Shown in pieces: positions 6,885 through 15,033 of a DNA stretch of 24,546 nucleotides. The stretch comes from JAJPJX01 sp964568355. Its GTDB lineage: Bacteria; Acidobacteriota; Terriglobia; Bryobacterales; Bryobacteraceae. Positions within the stretch are counted from its first letter, which is position 1, and each line of letters begins with the position of its first letter. The position numbers and the translations under genes are program-made. Location: the NCBI GenBank assembly GCA_964568355.1, contig CAZMRK010000433.1, positions 1 through 24,546 on the forward strand, written 5' to 3'. Under the pieces are notes generated by a model. It did no database searches. It was given only the letters and a program-made list of their open reading frames with translations, and was not told the origin of the DNA.

Positions 6885-7857
6885 TCTCGTCTTCCTGTCG
6901 CGGGGCGGCCGCGAGAGAACGCCGGTGCTCCTGGCGCAACTGATAGAAATAGCCCAGGTCCCAGCAGCAGCGGGTGGCGCCGGCGCGACAGCCGTCGGTC
7001 CGGACACGGAACCAGAGCCGACGCAGCAGTTCCAAGGCCGACTGCAGGGTGCCGATCTTTTCCAGTGGCTCGCCCAAGACCTGCTGCAGCAGGACGTAGG
7101 AACGGCCGTGGCCCAGCATGGTACCGGCCAGCACGCGTCCTCTCATGCGGCGGGCCTTCATGCAGTGGGAGATGCGCAGAGCCGGCTGATACGAGCAGGC
7201 AAGGCCCAGGCGATAGGCGGCGCGGGCGATCAGGGAATCCTCGCCGCTCATCAGCAGGGCGCCTTTGCGGCCCAGCAGGCTCGCCTCGCGGCTGCGGCGC
7301 ACCATTTCGATGAACTTCTCGCCTACGTCCTTGCGAAACACCATGCCCGCGCCGATCGGCTCCCACTCTCCCCAGCGATCCTCGCGGGAGGTGATGGGTA
7401 GAGGCCCATAGTCGCGTACACCGAGAAAGGGCAGCAGCTTCTTCTTCCACTCCGCGGTGGGCGCCTCGAACGTACCCCGCGCGATGCCGCCGAAGGCGCC
7501 CAACCCCGGCTCGGACTGCGCGATGCGATAGCCGGTTTCCAGATAATCCGGATCGAGATGGTTGTCATCATCCACAAAGACGATGAGGGGGGCCGCCGCC
7601 GCGGCAATTCCGGTGCAGCGCGCGAAGGTGTTCCCCTGCCGGGTCTCGCGGATCAGCCGCAGGGTAAAGCTGCGGCCGGCGAGGAGCTGGCTCTCGGTGA
7701 GAGGCGGGTGGGAATTGTTGTCCACGACGACCACCTCAAACTCCGACTTGGGCATGGTCTGCTGTTCGATCGAATCGAGCGCCCAGGAAAGGAGGTCCGG
7801 ACGGGTGTTGTAGGTCACCACAACTACGGAGACACGCAGGCTAGCGGCCACTTCCAT
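6859..7857 (-). CDS. Family 2 glycosyltransferase
   Basis: A protein of up to 332 residues with a GT2 N-terminal domain: RVSVVVVTYNTRPDLLSWAL, VVVVDNNSH, and the metal-binding VFVDDDNHLDPDYLE. A later acidic motif (MSGEDSLIARAA) matches the position of the usual catalytic base. It lies second in the operon after the FkbM methyltransferase and overlaps it by 11 to 17 bases. The start is ambiguous. The ATG at 7857 directly abuts a GGAGG sequence with no spacing. A GTG two codons later (7851) has GGAGG at the ideal distance of 6 bases and may be the true start. The acceptor and donor sugars are unknown, but the context points to surface glycan assembly. Confidence 0.88.
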   Translation of the reverse strand: MEVAASLRVSVVVVTYNTRPDLLSWALDSIEQQTMPKSEFEVVVVDNNSHPPLTESQLLAGRSFTLRLIRETRQGNTFARCTGIAAAAAPLIVFVDDDNHLDPDYLETGYRIAQSEPGLGAFGGIARGTFEAPTAEWKKKLLPFLGVRDYGPLPITSREDRWGEWEPIGAGMVFRKDVGEKFIEMVRRSREASLLGRKGALLMSGEDSLIARAAYRLGLACSYQPALRISHCMKARRMRGRVLAGTMLGHGRSYVLLQQVLGEPLEKIGTLQSALELLRRLWFRVRTDGCRAGATRCCWDLGYFYQLRQEHRRSLAAAPRQEDEIADLHSHS

Positions 7858-8986
7858 CCTCCGGCTTTTCGGCGGCGAAGCGGGCCAGCCACACCGGCTC
7901 GTGGATGATTTTCAGCTTCGAACCCAGGCGCAGGTAGCGCGAGACGAGATACGGCCGGAGATGCTGTTTCAGCTCCTCGAGGCGAGCGCGTTCGATTCCG
8001 AGCAGGCATTGCACCGAGGCCGTTTCGTTGCGGGCCTCCTCGGTACGATGGTTGGCCTCTGCCAGGCGCTGGTAGGCCTCTTCGACGTTCTGCTTGGCGA
8101 TGGCAACTACCTGGGCCGCATCTTCGGCGCGCTGGTACAGGTCGCTCGCGGCACGGCCGCGCTCCAGCAGTTCTCGGGCGATGCGGAGACGGGCAGGGGG
8201 CGCCCCGGCGAGGCGGCGGTTGACCGGATCGGGGTCGCGCGTGAGGAACAGGTTTTCGTACCACACCGGCTCTTCGAAGGAGCAGGGGACCAGTTGCAGG
8301 CGGTCCGGATCGAACCGGCAAACCTGGCCGCCGTGAGCTTCGATCCAATCGAAAAGATCCTTCGTACCGCGGCCGGAGCGGGCCAGGTTCTGTTCCGTGA
8401 ACTCGACCATGGCCAGGGGCAGGCGGTCTCCGGCGAGGCTGCGGGCGGCGCCTTCCAGGACGTCGATCTCGGCGCCTTCCACGTCGATCTTCAGAAAATC
8501 GACGCGGGCCAGGCCGGTCTCGTCCAGCAGGTCGTCCAAAGCAATGGCCGGCACGGTGACGGCCGCGGCTGCATCCGGATCGGGAATCAGGCTGCTGTAA
8601 GCCGCCCGCCCGGGGCTCGCGGGAAAGAACGAAATCTCGCCGGATTTGGCGGAAAGCGCCTTGGCGACGACACGCGTGCCCGGGAGGCCTAGAGCGTCCA
8701 GATTTTGCTGGAGCACCGGAATCGTGGAAGGATTCGCCTCCACAGCCAGAACAGCGCAGCCCGCGGCAGCGCGGGCGGCCAGCACGGCATACAAGCCGAA
8801 GTGCGCGCCGCAATCCACTACGGTGTCGCCATCGCGAAGGTAGAGCCAGGCGAATGCCTGCTCCTTGTACTCGAACCAGCCCTGGTTCAGATACACAGCG
8901 ACGAGATCGCCGGGCTCATGGACGAGCCAGCCGAGATGCGGCACGAACAACTCAGGATAAGGAACGCGCTCAGACAGTGGGGCCAT
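7841..8986 (-). CDS. FkbM-family methyltransferase with C-terminal coiled coil
   Basis: A 381-residue protein, longer than a typical FkbM enzyme. The first 250 or so residues form a SAM-dependent methyltransferase of the FkbM family. The SAM-binding motif is VVDCGAHFGLYAVLAA, followed by VLAVEANP and the FkbM-typical VDFLKIDVEGAEIDVLEG. Such enzymes usually O-methylate sugars in glycans or natural products. Residues about 265-350 are rich in Glu, Ala, Arg and Leu with heptad-like spacing (VEEAYQRLAEANHRTEEAR) and look like a coiled coil. A short tail containing SRYLRLGSKLKIIHEPVW follows. The coiled coil could mediate oligomerisation or tether the glycosyltransferases encoded next. It is the first gene of the operon, and its ATG lacks a strong ribosome binding site. 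Confidence 0.87.
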   Translation of the reverse strand: MAPLSERVPYPELFVPHLGWLVHEPGDLVAVYLNQGWFEYKEQAFAWLYLRDGDTVVDCGAHFGLYAVLAARAAAGCAVLAVEANPSTIPVLQQNLDALGLPGTRVVAKALSAKSGEISFFPASPGRAAYSSLIPDPDAAAAVTVPAIALDDLLDETGLARVDFLKIDVEGAEIDVLEGAARSLAGDRLPLAMVEFTEQNLARSGRGTKDLFDWIEAHGGQVCRFDPDRLQLVPCSFEEPVWYENLFLTRDPDPVNRRLAGAPPARLRIARELLERGRAASDLYQRAEDAAQVVAIAKQNVEEAYQRLAEANHRTEEARNETASVQCLLGIERARLEELKQHLRPYLVSRYLRLGSKLKIIHEPVWLARFAAEKPEDGSGR

Positions 8987-9023
8987 TGCGGAAATCCGGA
9001 TCTCTGCGGAATCTCCATGGGCA

Positions 9024-9045
9024 ATTATCCCACGGAGAATTCTCC
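9024..9045. promoter_or_regulatory. Palindromic operator candidate and -10 element in the divergent FkbM/receptor gap
   Basis: GGAGAATTCTCC at 9034-9045 is a perfect 12-bp palindrome. It lies 4 bases from GATAAT (reverse complement of 9024-9029), which matches the -10 consensus at five of six positions for leftward transcription of the FkbM operon. No good -35 is visible at the right distance, which would suit a regulated promoter. The site lies in the 198-base gap between the operon and the receptor gene and could control either. Function is inferred from position and symmetry only. Confidence 0.35.
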
Positions 9046-9184
9046 CGGACCAGGAACGCGCCTCCCCGGGGGCAACCAGACCGTCACGAGATATTCATTC
9101 ATCTGCAAAGAACGGCTGGTAGCCTAACTCACAAGTATTTGTTTCGCAAGCTTGGCCAGGTTAGCTTTTCCGAAACTTTTCAAA

Positions 9185-12100
9185 ATGACTGCTTACTCTT
9201 CGTTCCTGTTTCGTACGGGGCTATTGCTATATTTGGCCCTTCCTATATTTGCTCAATTTGATTCGGCCGCGGTGATCGGCACGGTGCGAGACGCCAACGG
9301 CGGCACCATCGCAGATGCCACGGTGACCTTGTTAAACAACGCCACGGGCCTCAAGTTATCGACGAGTACGGCCGCGGGAGGCGACTATATTTTCCCCACG
9401 GTTCGTATCGGCGAATACACCGTGAGCGCGGAGATGTCCGGTTTTTCCAAGGCGGTCGCCGAACACGTCGTGGTTACGGTGAATGCCCGGCAGCGTGTGG
9501 ATCTGGTTCTCAACGTGGGCCAGGTCAACGAGACGGTAAACGTCGTCGCAGCCGCTCCGCTGCTCGAAACCGACTCCAGCTCCAAGGGTCAGATCATCGG
9601 GGAGAAACAATTGACCAATCTGCCCATTCTGGGACGGACCTATTCGAAGCTGGCGCTGCTGGCGCCGGGCGTCCGCGAATCCCAGGCGGGCAATCAGGGC
9701 GACATTGCCTTCCGCCGCGAGGGCAGCTACAACGTCAACGGCCTGCGCAGCGTCTTCAATAACTTTCTGCTGGACGGCGTCGACAACAACTTCTACGGGA
9801 CTACGAACCAGGGCTTCTCCAACCAGGCGATCCAGCCGTCGCCGGACTCGGTGGAGGAGTTCCGCATGATGATCAACAGCTACTCGGCGGAATTCGGCCG
9901 GACGGGCGGGGCGGTGATGAACGTCTCGACCAAGAGCGGAACCAACTCCTTCCACGGCTCCGCCTGGGATTATTTGCAGAACACGGCGCTCAATGCGACC
10001 GGCTTCTTCAAGCCGACCGACAACAAGAAGCCCAACACCAAGCGCAACCAGTTCGGGTTCACCTTCGGCGGCCGGATCATCAAAGACCGCACCTTCTTCT
10101 TCGCGGACTACGAAGGCTCCCGCTACATCGCGAATCCCTTCGGCCTGGCCAGTATTCCCTCGCTCGACCAGCGGGCCGGCATTCTGCCCGCCGATGTGCG
10201 CGTTCCGTATGACTTTGTAGACGACCGCGGCCGGACCATCGGCGCGGGAACCGTCATTCCAGCCGGACAACCGGTACCGATGACCGCCTTTGCGCGCCGG
10301 GTGCTGGCAGAGCTGCCCACACCCAACCGGGCGGGAGGCGGCGCGCTGGGAGTCGCCAGCAACTACGGCGGCGAGGTCCCTAACCGTCTGGATGAAGATA
10401 AGGGCGACATCAAGATCGACCACACATTCAGCCAGAAACTGCAGAGCTTTTTCCGCTACTCCCAGCGCCACCAGTTCATCATCCAGCCGGGGCTGATCTC
10501 GGGTTTCTCCGGAGGCAATGCGATCGGCACGCTGGATGTATTCAACCAGCAGGGAATCGCGGGGTTCACGTATACGAAATCACCGACCGAGGTCGCCGAA
10601 CTGCGCTTTGCGGTGACGCGCGCGGGCATGGACCGGCTGCCGTCGCTGGTGGGGGGACCCTCCATGCAGGAACTGTTCGGCATCACCGGGCTGCCGGAAG
10701 GACCGCGCATCCAGGGCGGCATAACTCCCCAGGACATCACGGGATTCTCGCGCATCGGCCGCCAGTCTACCAACCCGCAGGCGCAGTTCCCGACCACGAT
10801 CAACCTGCGCCTGAATTTCTCCAAGATTGTCCGCACGCACAACCTGAAGATGGGCTATGAATGGCTCAATCTTTACGAAGACGTGGACGATACCAACCCG
10901 CTTTATGGCATTGACAGCTACGCCGGCTCTTTCTCGCGGCCGGCCGGCTATACACCTCCGGCGGCGGTGGCCGCCAGCGCCGCTACGATTTACTCGCTGG
11001 CGGATTTCTATTTCGGCGCTCGCAGCCAGTACCAGTTGGCGACGCAGCGGATCGCCAAAATGCGCCAGCAGGCCCACTGGTTCTATCTGCAGGACGACTG
11101 GAAAGCCACCAGCCGACTCACGTTGAACCTGGGCCTGCGCTACGAACTCACCAGCCCGATCTACGATGGCGAGAACAAGCTGGCCAACTTCGATCCCACA
11201 GAGAACAAGCTGATCGAAACCAATGGCGGATCCTGGAGCGAGCGGGCGTTGCGGGACATGCAGTACACCAATTTCGCGCCCCGCCTGGGCGCCGCCTACC
11301 AGATCGATTCAAAAACGGTGCTGCGGGGAGGATATGGCCTCGGCTACAACTACTGGAACCGCATGGCGAGCGCGGAGGTTCTGGGGACCAATGCTCCTTA
11401 TGTGACGCGCTTCTCGACTCCGAACTCGGCCACAAACCTGAATAACCTCTGCACCGGCAATGACTACCTGGGGTGTTTCCGCACGCGCGAACAGGGATAT
11501 CCCACATCGCTGCCCAGCAACGTAATCCTCTACATCAAGAAGGACCTGAAGTGGGGGTATATCCAGAACTGGCACGTCACGCTGCAGCGCAATCTTTACA
11601 AAGACGGGCTGCTGGACGTCGCCTACGTAGGCAATAAGGGCACGAACCTGCCGCTGCTCGGCGATTTCAACCAGGCCCGGCCCATTACGGCGGCGGAAGT
11701 GGCGCAAGGGCTCACCACGCTGGGCACGCTGCTCCAACGCCGGCCCTATCAGGGCTTCAACAACATCACCGGCGTCCTCGACGACGGATTCTCCAACTAC
11801 CACGGATTGCAGGCGAAGTTCGAACATCGCGGCCGCGACCTGGTATTTCTGAATTCGTTCACTTTCGCCAAGGCCATCGACAACATCGGCCAGGTGCTCG
11901 AAAACACCAACGGCGGTTCTCCCAACCCGCAGGACATCCGCAATCCTCGCAATGATAAGGGTGCCTCCAGTTTCGACCAGCGATTCAACAACACGTCGAG
12001 CGTGGTCTACACGCTTCCATTCGGGCGGGGAAAACGTTTCGGCAGGAGTCTTCCCGCGGCGCTGGATGCGATCGCCGGAGGCTGGCAAACCTCGTCCATC

Positions 12101-12562
12101 ATTACCCTGACCAGCGGGCAGCCTCTCAATCTGCGTTATCCGGACAACGCGGGGTTGCTCTCCGACGGCCAGGCGGATTTTCTCGGCAACGTGGCCTTGC
12201 GGCCGAACCTGATCGATCCCGCGCTGGGCGCCAAGGCTCCGGACGGCCAACGCAGCTATCTGAATTATTTCAACCGATCCAACCTGGCGATTCCGAGCCC
12301 GACGCAGCCGTTCGGCAACCTGGGACGGAACGTCGTCTACGGCTACGCTCTCTACCAGGTGGATTTCACGGCCGCCAAGCAGTTCCCGATACGCCGGATC
12401 AATGAAGGCGCCAATCTGATGTTCCGGGCCGACTTCTTCAATTTCTTCAACCACACGAATTTCGCGGCGCCCACGGTGGACCTTTCCAGCGCGGCGTTCG
12501 GGCGTGTTACCAGCACGTTCGATCCGCGGCTGGTACAGCTCGCGCTGAAGCTGACTTTTTAG
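9185..12562 (+). CDS. Oar/TonB-dependent-receptor-like outer-membrane protein with carboxypeptidase-regulatory domain
   Basis: A 1125-residue outer-membrane protein. The ATG at 9185 starts a clear signal peptide (FRTGLLLYLALPIFA). A TTG at 9152 would put extra residues before it. Residues about 27-110 form a carboxypeptidase-regulatory-like beta-sandwich (VIGTVRDANGGTIADATV). A plug region follows, with LLDGVDNNFYG near residue 196 and the typical YSAEFGRTGGAVMNVSTKSG. A long 22-stranded-type barrel ends in LVQLALKLTF, where the terminal Phe is expected for outer-membrane insertion. Large families of such proteins are common in Acidobacteriota and are thought to import oligosaccharides or other large substrates. 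Here there is no obvious SusD, sigma or anti-sigma gene beside it, so the substrate is unknown. There is no good ribosome binding site. Confidence 0.93.
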   Translation: MTAYSSFLFRTGLLLYLALPIFAQFDSAAVIGTVRDANGGTIADATVTLLNNATGLKLSTSTAAGGDYIFPTVRIGEYTVSAEMSGFSKAVAEHVVVTVNARQRVDLVLNVGQVNETVNVVAAAPLLETDSSSKGQIIGEKQLTNLPILGRTYSKLALLAPGVRESQAGNQGDIAFRREGSYNVNGLRSVFNNFLLDGVDNNFYGTTNQGFSNQAIQPSPDSVEEFRMMINSYSAEFGRTGGAVMNVSTKSGTNSFHGSAWDYLQNTALNATGFFKPTDNKKPNTKRNQFGFTFGGRIIKDRTFFFADYEGSRYIANPFGLASIPSLDQRAGILPADVRVPYDFVDDRGRTIGAGTVIPAGQPVPMTAFARRVLAELPTPNRAGGGALGVASNYGGEVPNRLDEDKGDIKIDHTFSQKLQSFFRYSQRHQFIIQPGLISGFSGGNAIGTLDVFNQQGIAGFTYTKSPTEVAELRFAVTRAGMDRLPSLVGGPSMQELFGITGLPEGPRIQGGITPQDITGFSRIGRQSTNPQAQFPTTINLRLNFSKIVRTHNLKMGYEWLNLYEDVDDTNPLYGIDSYAGSFSRPAGYTPPAAVAASAATIYSLADFYFGARSQYQLATQRIAKMRQQAHWFYLQDDWKATSRLTLNLGLRYELTSPIYDGENKLANFDPTENKLIETNGGSWSERALRDMQYTNFAPRLGAAYQIDSKTVLRGGYGLGYNYWNRMASAEVLGTNAPYVTRFSTPNSATNLNNLCTGNDYLGCFRTREQGYPTSLPSNVILYIKKDLKWGYIQNWHVTLQRNLYKDGLLDVAYVGNKGTNLPLLGDFNQARPITAAEVAQGLTTLGTLLQRRPYQGFNNITGVLDDGFSNYHGLQAKFEHRGRDLVFLNSFTFAKAIDNIGQVLENTNGGSPNPQDIRNPRNDKGASSFDQRFNNTSSVVYTLPFGRGKRFGRSLPAALDAIAGGWQTSSIITLTSGQPLNLRYPDNAGLLSDGQADFLGNVALRPNLIDPALGAKAPDGQRSYLNYFNRSNLAIPSPTQPFGNLGRNVVYGYALYQVDFTAAKQFPIRRINEGANLMFRADFFNFFNHTNFAAPTVDLSSAAFGRVTSTFDPRLVQLALKLTF

Positions 12563-12652
12563 CCGGGCTAATAAGCACTGCTCCCTCACGGGGCGGAAAA
12601 ATCCCCGGATTATTGATGTCCCGAAATCCCCCGCTATGGCAGCGACGCTTAT

Positions 12653-13786
12653 CTACGGAGCGCCCTCATTCCCGCACATCGCCAACTGGTAAAAGGCCCG
12701 TAGCGCGTCATCGATGGGATGCTGCTGCGGCTTCCCCGAGGCGTCCAGCTTGTTCCACCTCATGAGGTTGACCGCGACAGACATTTGCCGCTTCCCGTCG
12801 GCTCGGGTCATGGAAATCGCTCCAGCACCCCAGACAGTGCCGTCATGGCCCCAGAACGTGCCGTGGCCAGGAATTTCCATCTTATGCAGGCCGAGACCGT
12901 ATTCGATCTTCTTTCCCTCAAAGGTGATGACCGGTACAGTCTGCTGCATCTGCACCAGTGACGCCTTACTGACGATCCCTCCGGCAAGCAGCAAACGGTA
13001 GAAGCGGTTGAGATCCGCGACGGTCGATATCAGCGAGGCGGACGGTCCTACCCAGGACATGTCGTAGACGCTGTAGTCGCGCGGTGGATCGATCATGCCA
13101 AACCACGCCTCATACATCCGGGAGTGCGGCCCGTTGATACGCGGCCCGACCGGAAGCTCGGTGTCCCGCAGCCCAGCTCGCTCGATCACGTTCTCGGTGA
13201 TGCACTTCTCCGCGCTGGTGCCGGTCACGCGCTCCAGGAGCTGGCAGAGGAGCAGGTAGTTGGTGTTGGAATATATTCCCGGCGTGCCGCCCGGAGTGCC
13301 GACGGCAGGGGCTCCAACTCCCATTCCGATCAGCTCCGCCGGGTGAAACTGTGTGAATCGGTTGCGGTCCAGGCTCTCGGGCGTGGTCTCCGCCAGCGAA
13401 GGGAAGGTTTTGAGCGAAGGATAAGCATAGGAAAGGTATTCCGCCAGGCCGCTGGTGTGGTTGATCAGCATTCGCACGGTGATGGTGCCGCCTCGCTCTC
13501 CGGGCACCAACCGCGGCAGGTAGTAACCAATCGGCGTGTCGAGCCCAATTTGACCGCTTTCGACCTGCTGCAGGACGGCAGCGGCAGTGAAGGTCTTGGT
13601 GATACTGCCGACGCGGTGCCGCATGTCCGGTGTAATGGGGCGGCCGGTGCGAAGATCGGAAACACCGGCGGCGCCGATCCATACCTGTTCGCCGTCCAGC
13701 ACCTCGGCGAACACTCCCGGCACTCCGGCGTGATGCACCTGATCCATGGCGGTTGCGAGCTCCGCGAAGAATGGCGGGTTGTTCAC
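12653..13786 (-). CDS. Serine hydrolase (class C beta-lactamase / DD-peptidase fold)
   Basis: A 377-residue penicillin-binding-protein-like hydrolase. It has the catalytic tetrad motif SITK (Ser61, Lys64), YSN at about 172-174, and a late HDG in WGHDGTVWG matching the third KTG/HxG box. Family members act as D-aminopeptidases, DD-carboxypeptidases or esterases; the substrate here is unknown. The GTG at 13786 is chosen because GAGAGGA lies 8 bases upstream. The frame continues to ATGs at 13843 and 13903, but these lack a ribosome binding site and would overlap the divergent regulator. With the chosen start there is no signal peptide, so the protein may be cytoplasmic, unusual for a cell-wall enzyme. 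It is transcribed divergently from an AraC regulator that probably controls it. Confidence 0.87.
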   Translation of the reverse strand: MNNPPFFAELATAMDQVHHAGVPGVFAEVLDGEQVWIGAAGVSDLRTGRPITPDMRHRVGSITKTFTAAAVLQQVESGQIGLDTPIGYYLPRLVPGERGGTITVRMLINHTSGLAEYLSYAYPSLKTFPSLAETTPESLDRNRFTQFHPAELIGMGVGAPAVGTPGGTPGIYSNTNYLLLCQLLERVTGTSAEKCITENVIERAGLRDTELPVGPRINGPHSRMYEAWFGMIDPPRDYSVYDMSWVGPSASLISTVADLNRFYRLLLAGGIVSKASLVQMQQTVPVITFEGKKIEYGLGLHKMEIPGHGTFWGHDGTVWGAGAISMTRADGKRQMSVAVNLMRWNKLDASGKPQQHPIDDALRAFYQLAMCGNEGAP

Positions 13787-13834
13787 GGCGCCCGTCCTCT
13801 CACGTCTGCGGTCATGATCATTTCGTATTGCAGC

Positions 13835-13860
13835 TATGCTCATAACGACAGCGTATGCTC
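13835..13860. promoter_or_regulatory. Direct-repeat operator candidate for the AraC-type regulator
   Basis: TATGCTC occurs at 13835-13841 and again at 13854-13860, with the same orientation and a 19-base offset. Each copy is preceded by AGC. The pair lies in the gap between the likely starts of the serine hydrolase (13786) and the AraC regulator (13878). AraC-family proteins often bind direct repeats roughly two helical turns apart, so this is a reasonable autoregulatory site, but it is inferred from position only. Confidence 0.4.
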
Positions 13861-13877
13861 CGCGAGGATATCCGGGC

Positions 13878-14660
13878 TTGAATAAACTGGCTAATGTGTC
13901 CACGGCACCTTTTCAGCTCTATGTCTGGCCACAACGCCTGCTTCTGCTGGCGCCCCCCTATGTTTCGCATCGACATCGCCACCACGCAGCGCAAATTGCA
14001 TTCGGCCTGGATGGGCCGGTTGTCTTTGAGACTCCGCAAACGGGCCTGCACAGCGCCGATCTGATTCTGATCCCACCGGATATTCCGCACGCACATCCCG
14101 CATTCGGCGCCTCTGCCATGCTCTTTGTCGAACCGGAGAGCATCGAGTGGGCCCACTTGTCAGGCCGCGGAGGCGGTGGTCTTGTACCGTTGCCTTTCGA
14201 TCAGGGGCTGCGTTCCTTCGCCCGCCGCGCGGCAGGCGGCGATGCTGTCGCGGCGCAAGTGTTGGGGAACGACCTGATTGGGAAGCCGGTGAATCCTAAC
14301 CGAGTTTTTGATCCCCTGGTTTCCCAAGCCTGCGAGCACATCCGCCAACGTCTGGATAGATCGATCACGCTGGCGGAGTTGGCAAGGGCCGTTCATCGTT
14401 CACCCAGCCGGCTGGCACACCGCTTCCGAAAAGCGACGGGCGTGCCCGTGCGTCGTTTTATCCTGTGGCGCCGCCTCCGCGCGGCGGTCGAGACAGCAAT
14501 GCGAGGGTCGACCCTGACGGAAGCGGCTCATGCCGCCGGCTTCGCGGACTCCGCGCATCTGTCGCGCACCTTTCGCTCGATGTTCGGAATTGCGCCATCC
14601 TTTTTGTTCAGACGGGGGCAGCTTGACGTCACATTTCTCGAAACCGATGTGAATATATGA
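13878..14660 (+). CDS. AraC-family transcriptional regulator
   Basis: A 260-residue regulator. The C-terminal 100 residues hold two helix-turn-helix units: ITLAELARAVHRSPSRLAHRF and TLTEAAHAAGFADSAHLSRTF, followed by the AraC-typical FRSMFGIAPSFLF. The N-terminal part (HRHRHHAAQIAFGLDGPV, LILIPPDIPHAH) looks like a cupin-type sensing domain. The TTG at 13878 is preferred because GAGG lies 10 bases upstream. An ATG at 13836 in the same frame (274 residues) is the alternative, but it lacks a ribosome binding site and would run through the direct repeats. The gene is divergent from the serine hydrolase, which is its most likely target. The effector is unknown. Confidence 0.88.
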   Translation: MNKLANVSTAPFQLYVWPQRLLLLAPPYVSHRHRHHAAQIAFGLDGPVVFETPQTGLHSADLILIPPDIPHAHPAFGASAMLFVEPESIEWAHLSGRGGGGLVPLPFDQGLRSFARRAAGGDAVAAQVLGNDLIGKPVNPNRVFDPLVSQACEHIRQRLDRSITLAELARAVHRSPSRLAHRFRKATGVPVRRFILWRRLRAAVETAMRGSTLTEAAHAAGFADSAHLSRTFRSMFGIAPSFLFRRGQLDVTFLETDVNI

Positions 14661-14661
14661 C

Positions 14662-15033
14662 CACGTGGAATCGGCTCGTGCAGGAAGATGGTTTGCCCGG
14701 CAGTTCAACCATCGAGACCTTCCAGTAAATGGAATGACCGAGGATGATTGGCGTTCTTAGTGGCGCGTTGTGACTCTCGATCGAACAGGCAATACGATCT
14801 GGGTGCAGACAATCGAAGCCCAATCGCAGCACAAGCCCGGGTGGACTTCGGCGACGAAAGACCTCGTGGAGAAAACTGCCGACGAGTTGGCGAAGAAGTC
14901 AGCTCTGGAATTTTCCAAATCACGGGAGGTCCGACGATTCACACAGGCGCCCCGTGACCAATTGGGATCCAGGAGCAATCCGGGACGGGCAAGGCTTGGA
15001 CCACCTAAAGCGTCGACATACCGCCGTCAATGA
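14662..15033 (+). pseudogene. Possible broken gene: one frame interrupted by a single TAG
   Basis: The 344 bases between the AraC regulator and the SDR gene carry no intact gene on either strand. One + frame is open from 14653 to 15033 except for a single TAG at 14758-14760. Before it the frame reads protein-like sequence (AGRWFARQFNHRDLPVNG, then TEDDWRS). After it the frame reads VVTLDRTGNTIWVQT and later TKDLVEKTADELAKKS, which looks like the end of a small beta-strand-plus-helix domain. Upstream GTG and downstream GTG (14770) codons exist, but neither has a good ribosome binding site. The last 29 bases overlap the SDR gene. I read this as a decayed gene remnant, though a short gene from 14770 cannot be excluded. 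Confidence 0.35.

Noticed and set aside
5988..7313. Rightward 441-residue frame opposite the glycosyltransferases
   Set aside because: No motifs and compositionally biased; both glycosyltransferases on the other strand have complete motifs and ribosome binding sites.
9139..9167. TTGTTT/TAGCTT as a receptor promoter
   Set aside because: Both hexamers match the consensus poorly and the region is AT-rich enough for chance matches.
11309..12589. Leftward 426-residue frame opposite the receptor C-terminus
   Set aside because: Shadow of the receptor barrel, which ends in a proper outer-membrane C-terminal signature.
12563..12652. Terminator between the receptor and serine hydrolase genes
   Set aside because: Only a four-base GGGG/CCCC pairing around an A-rich loop was found, without a T-tract; too weak to call.
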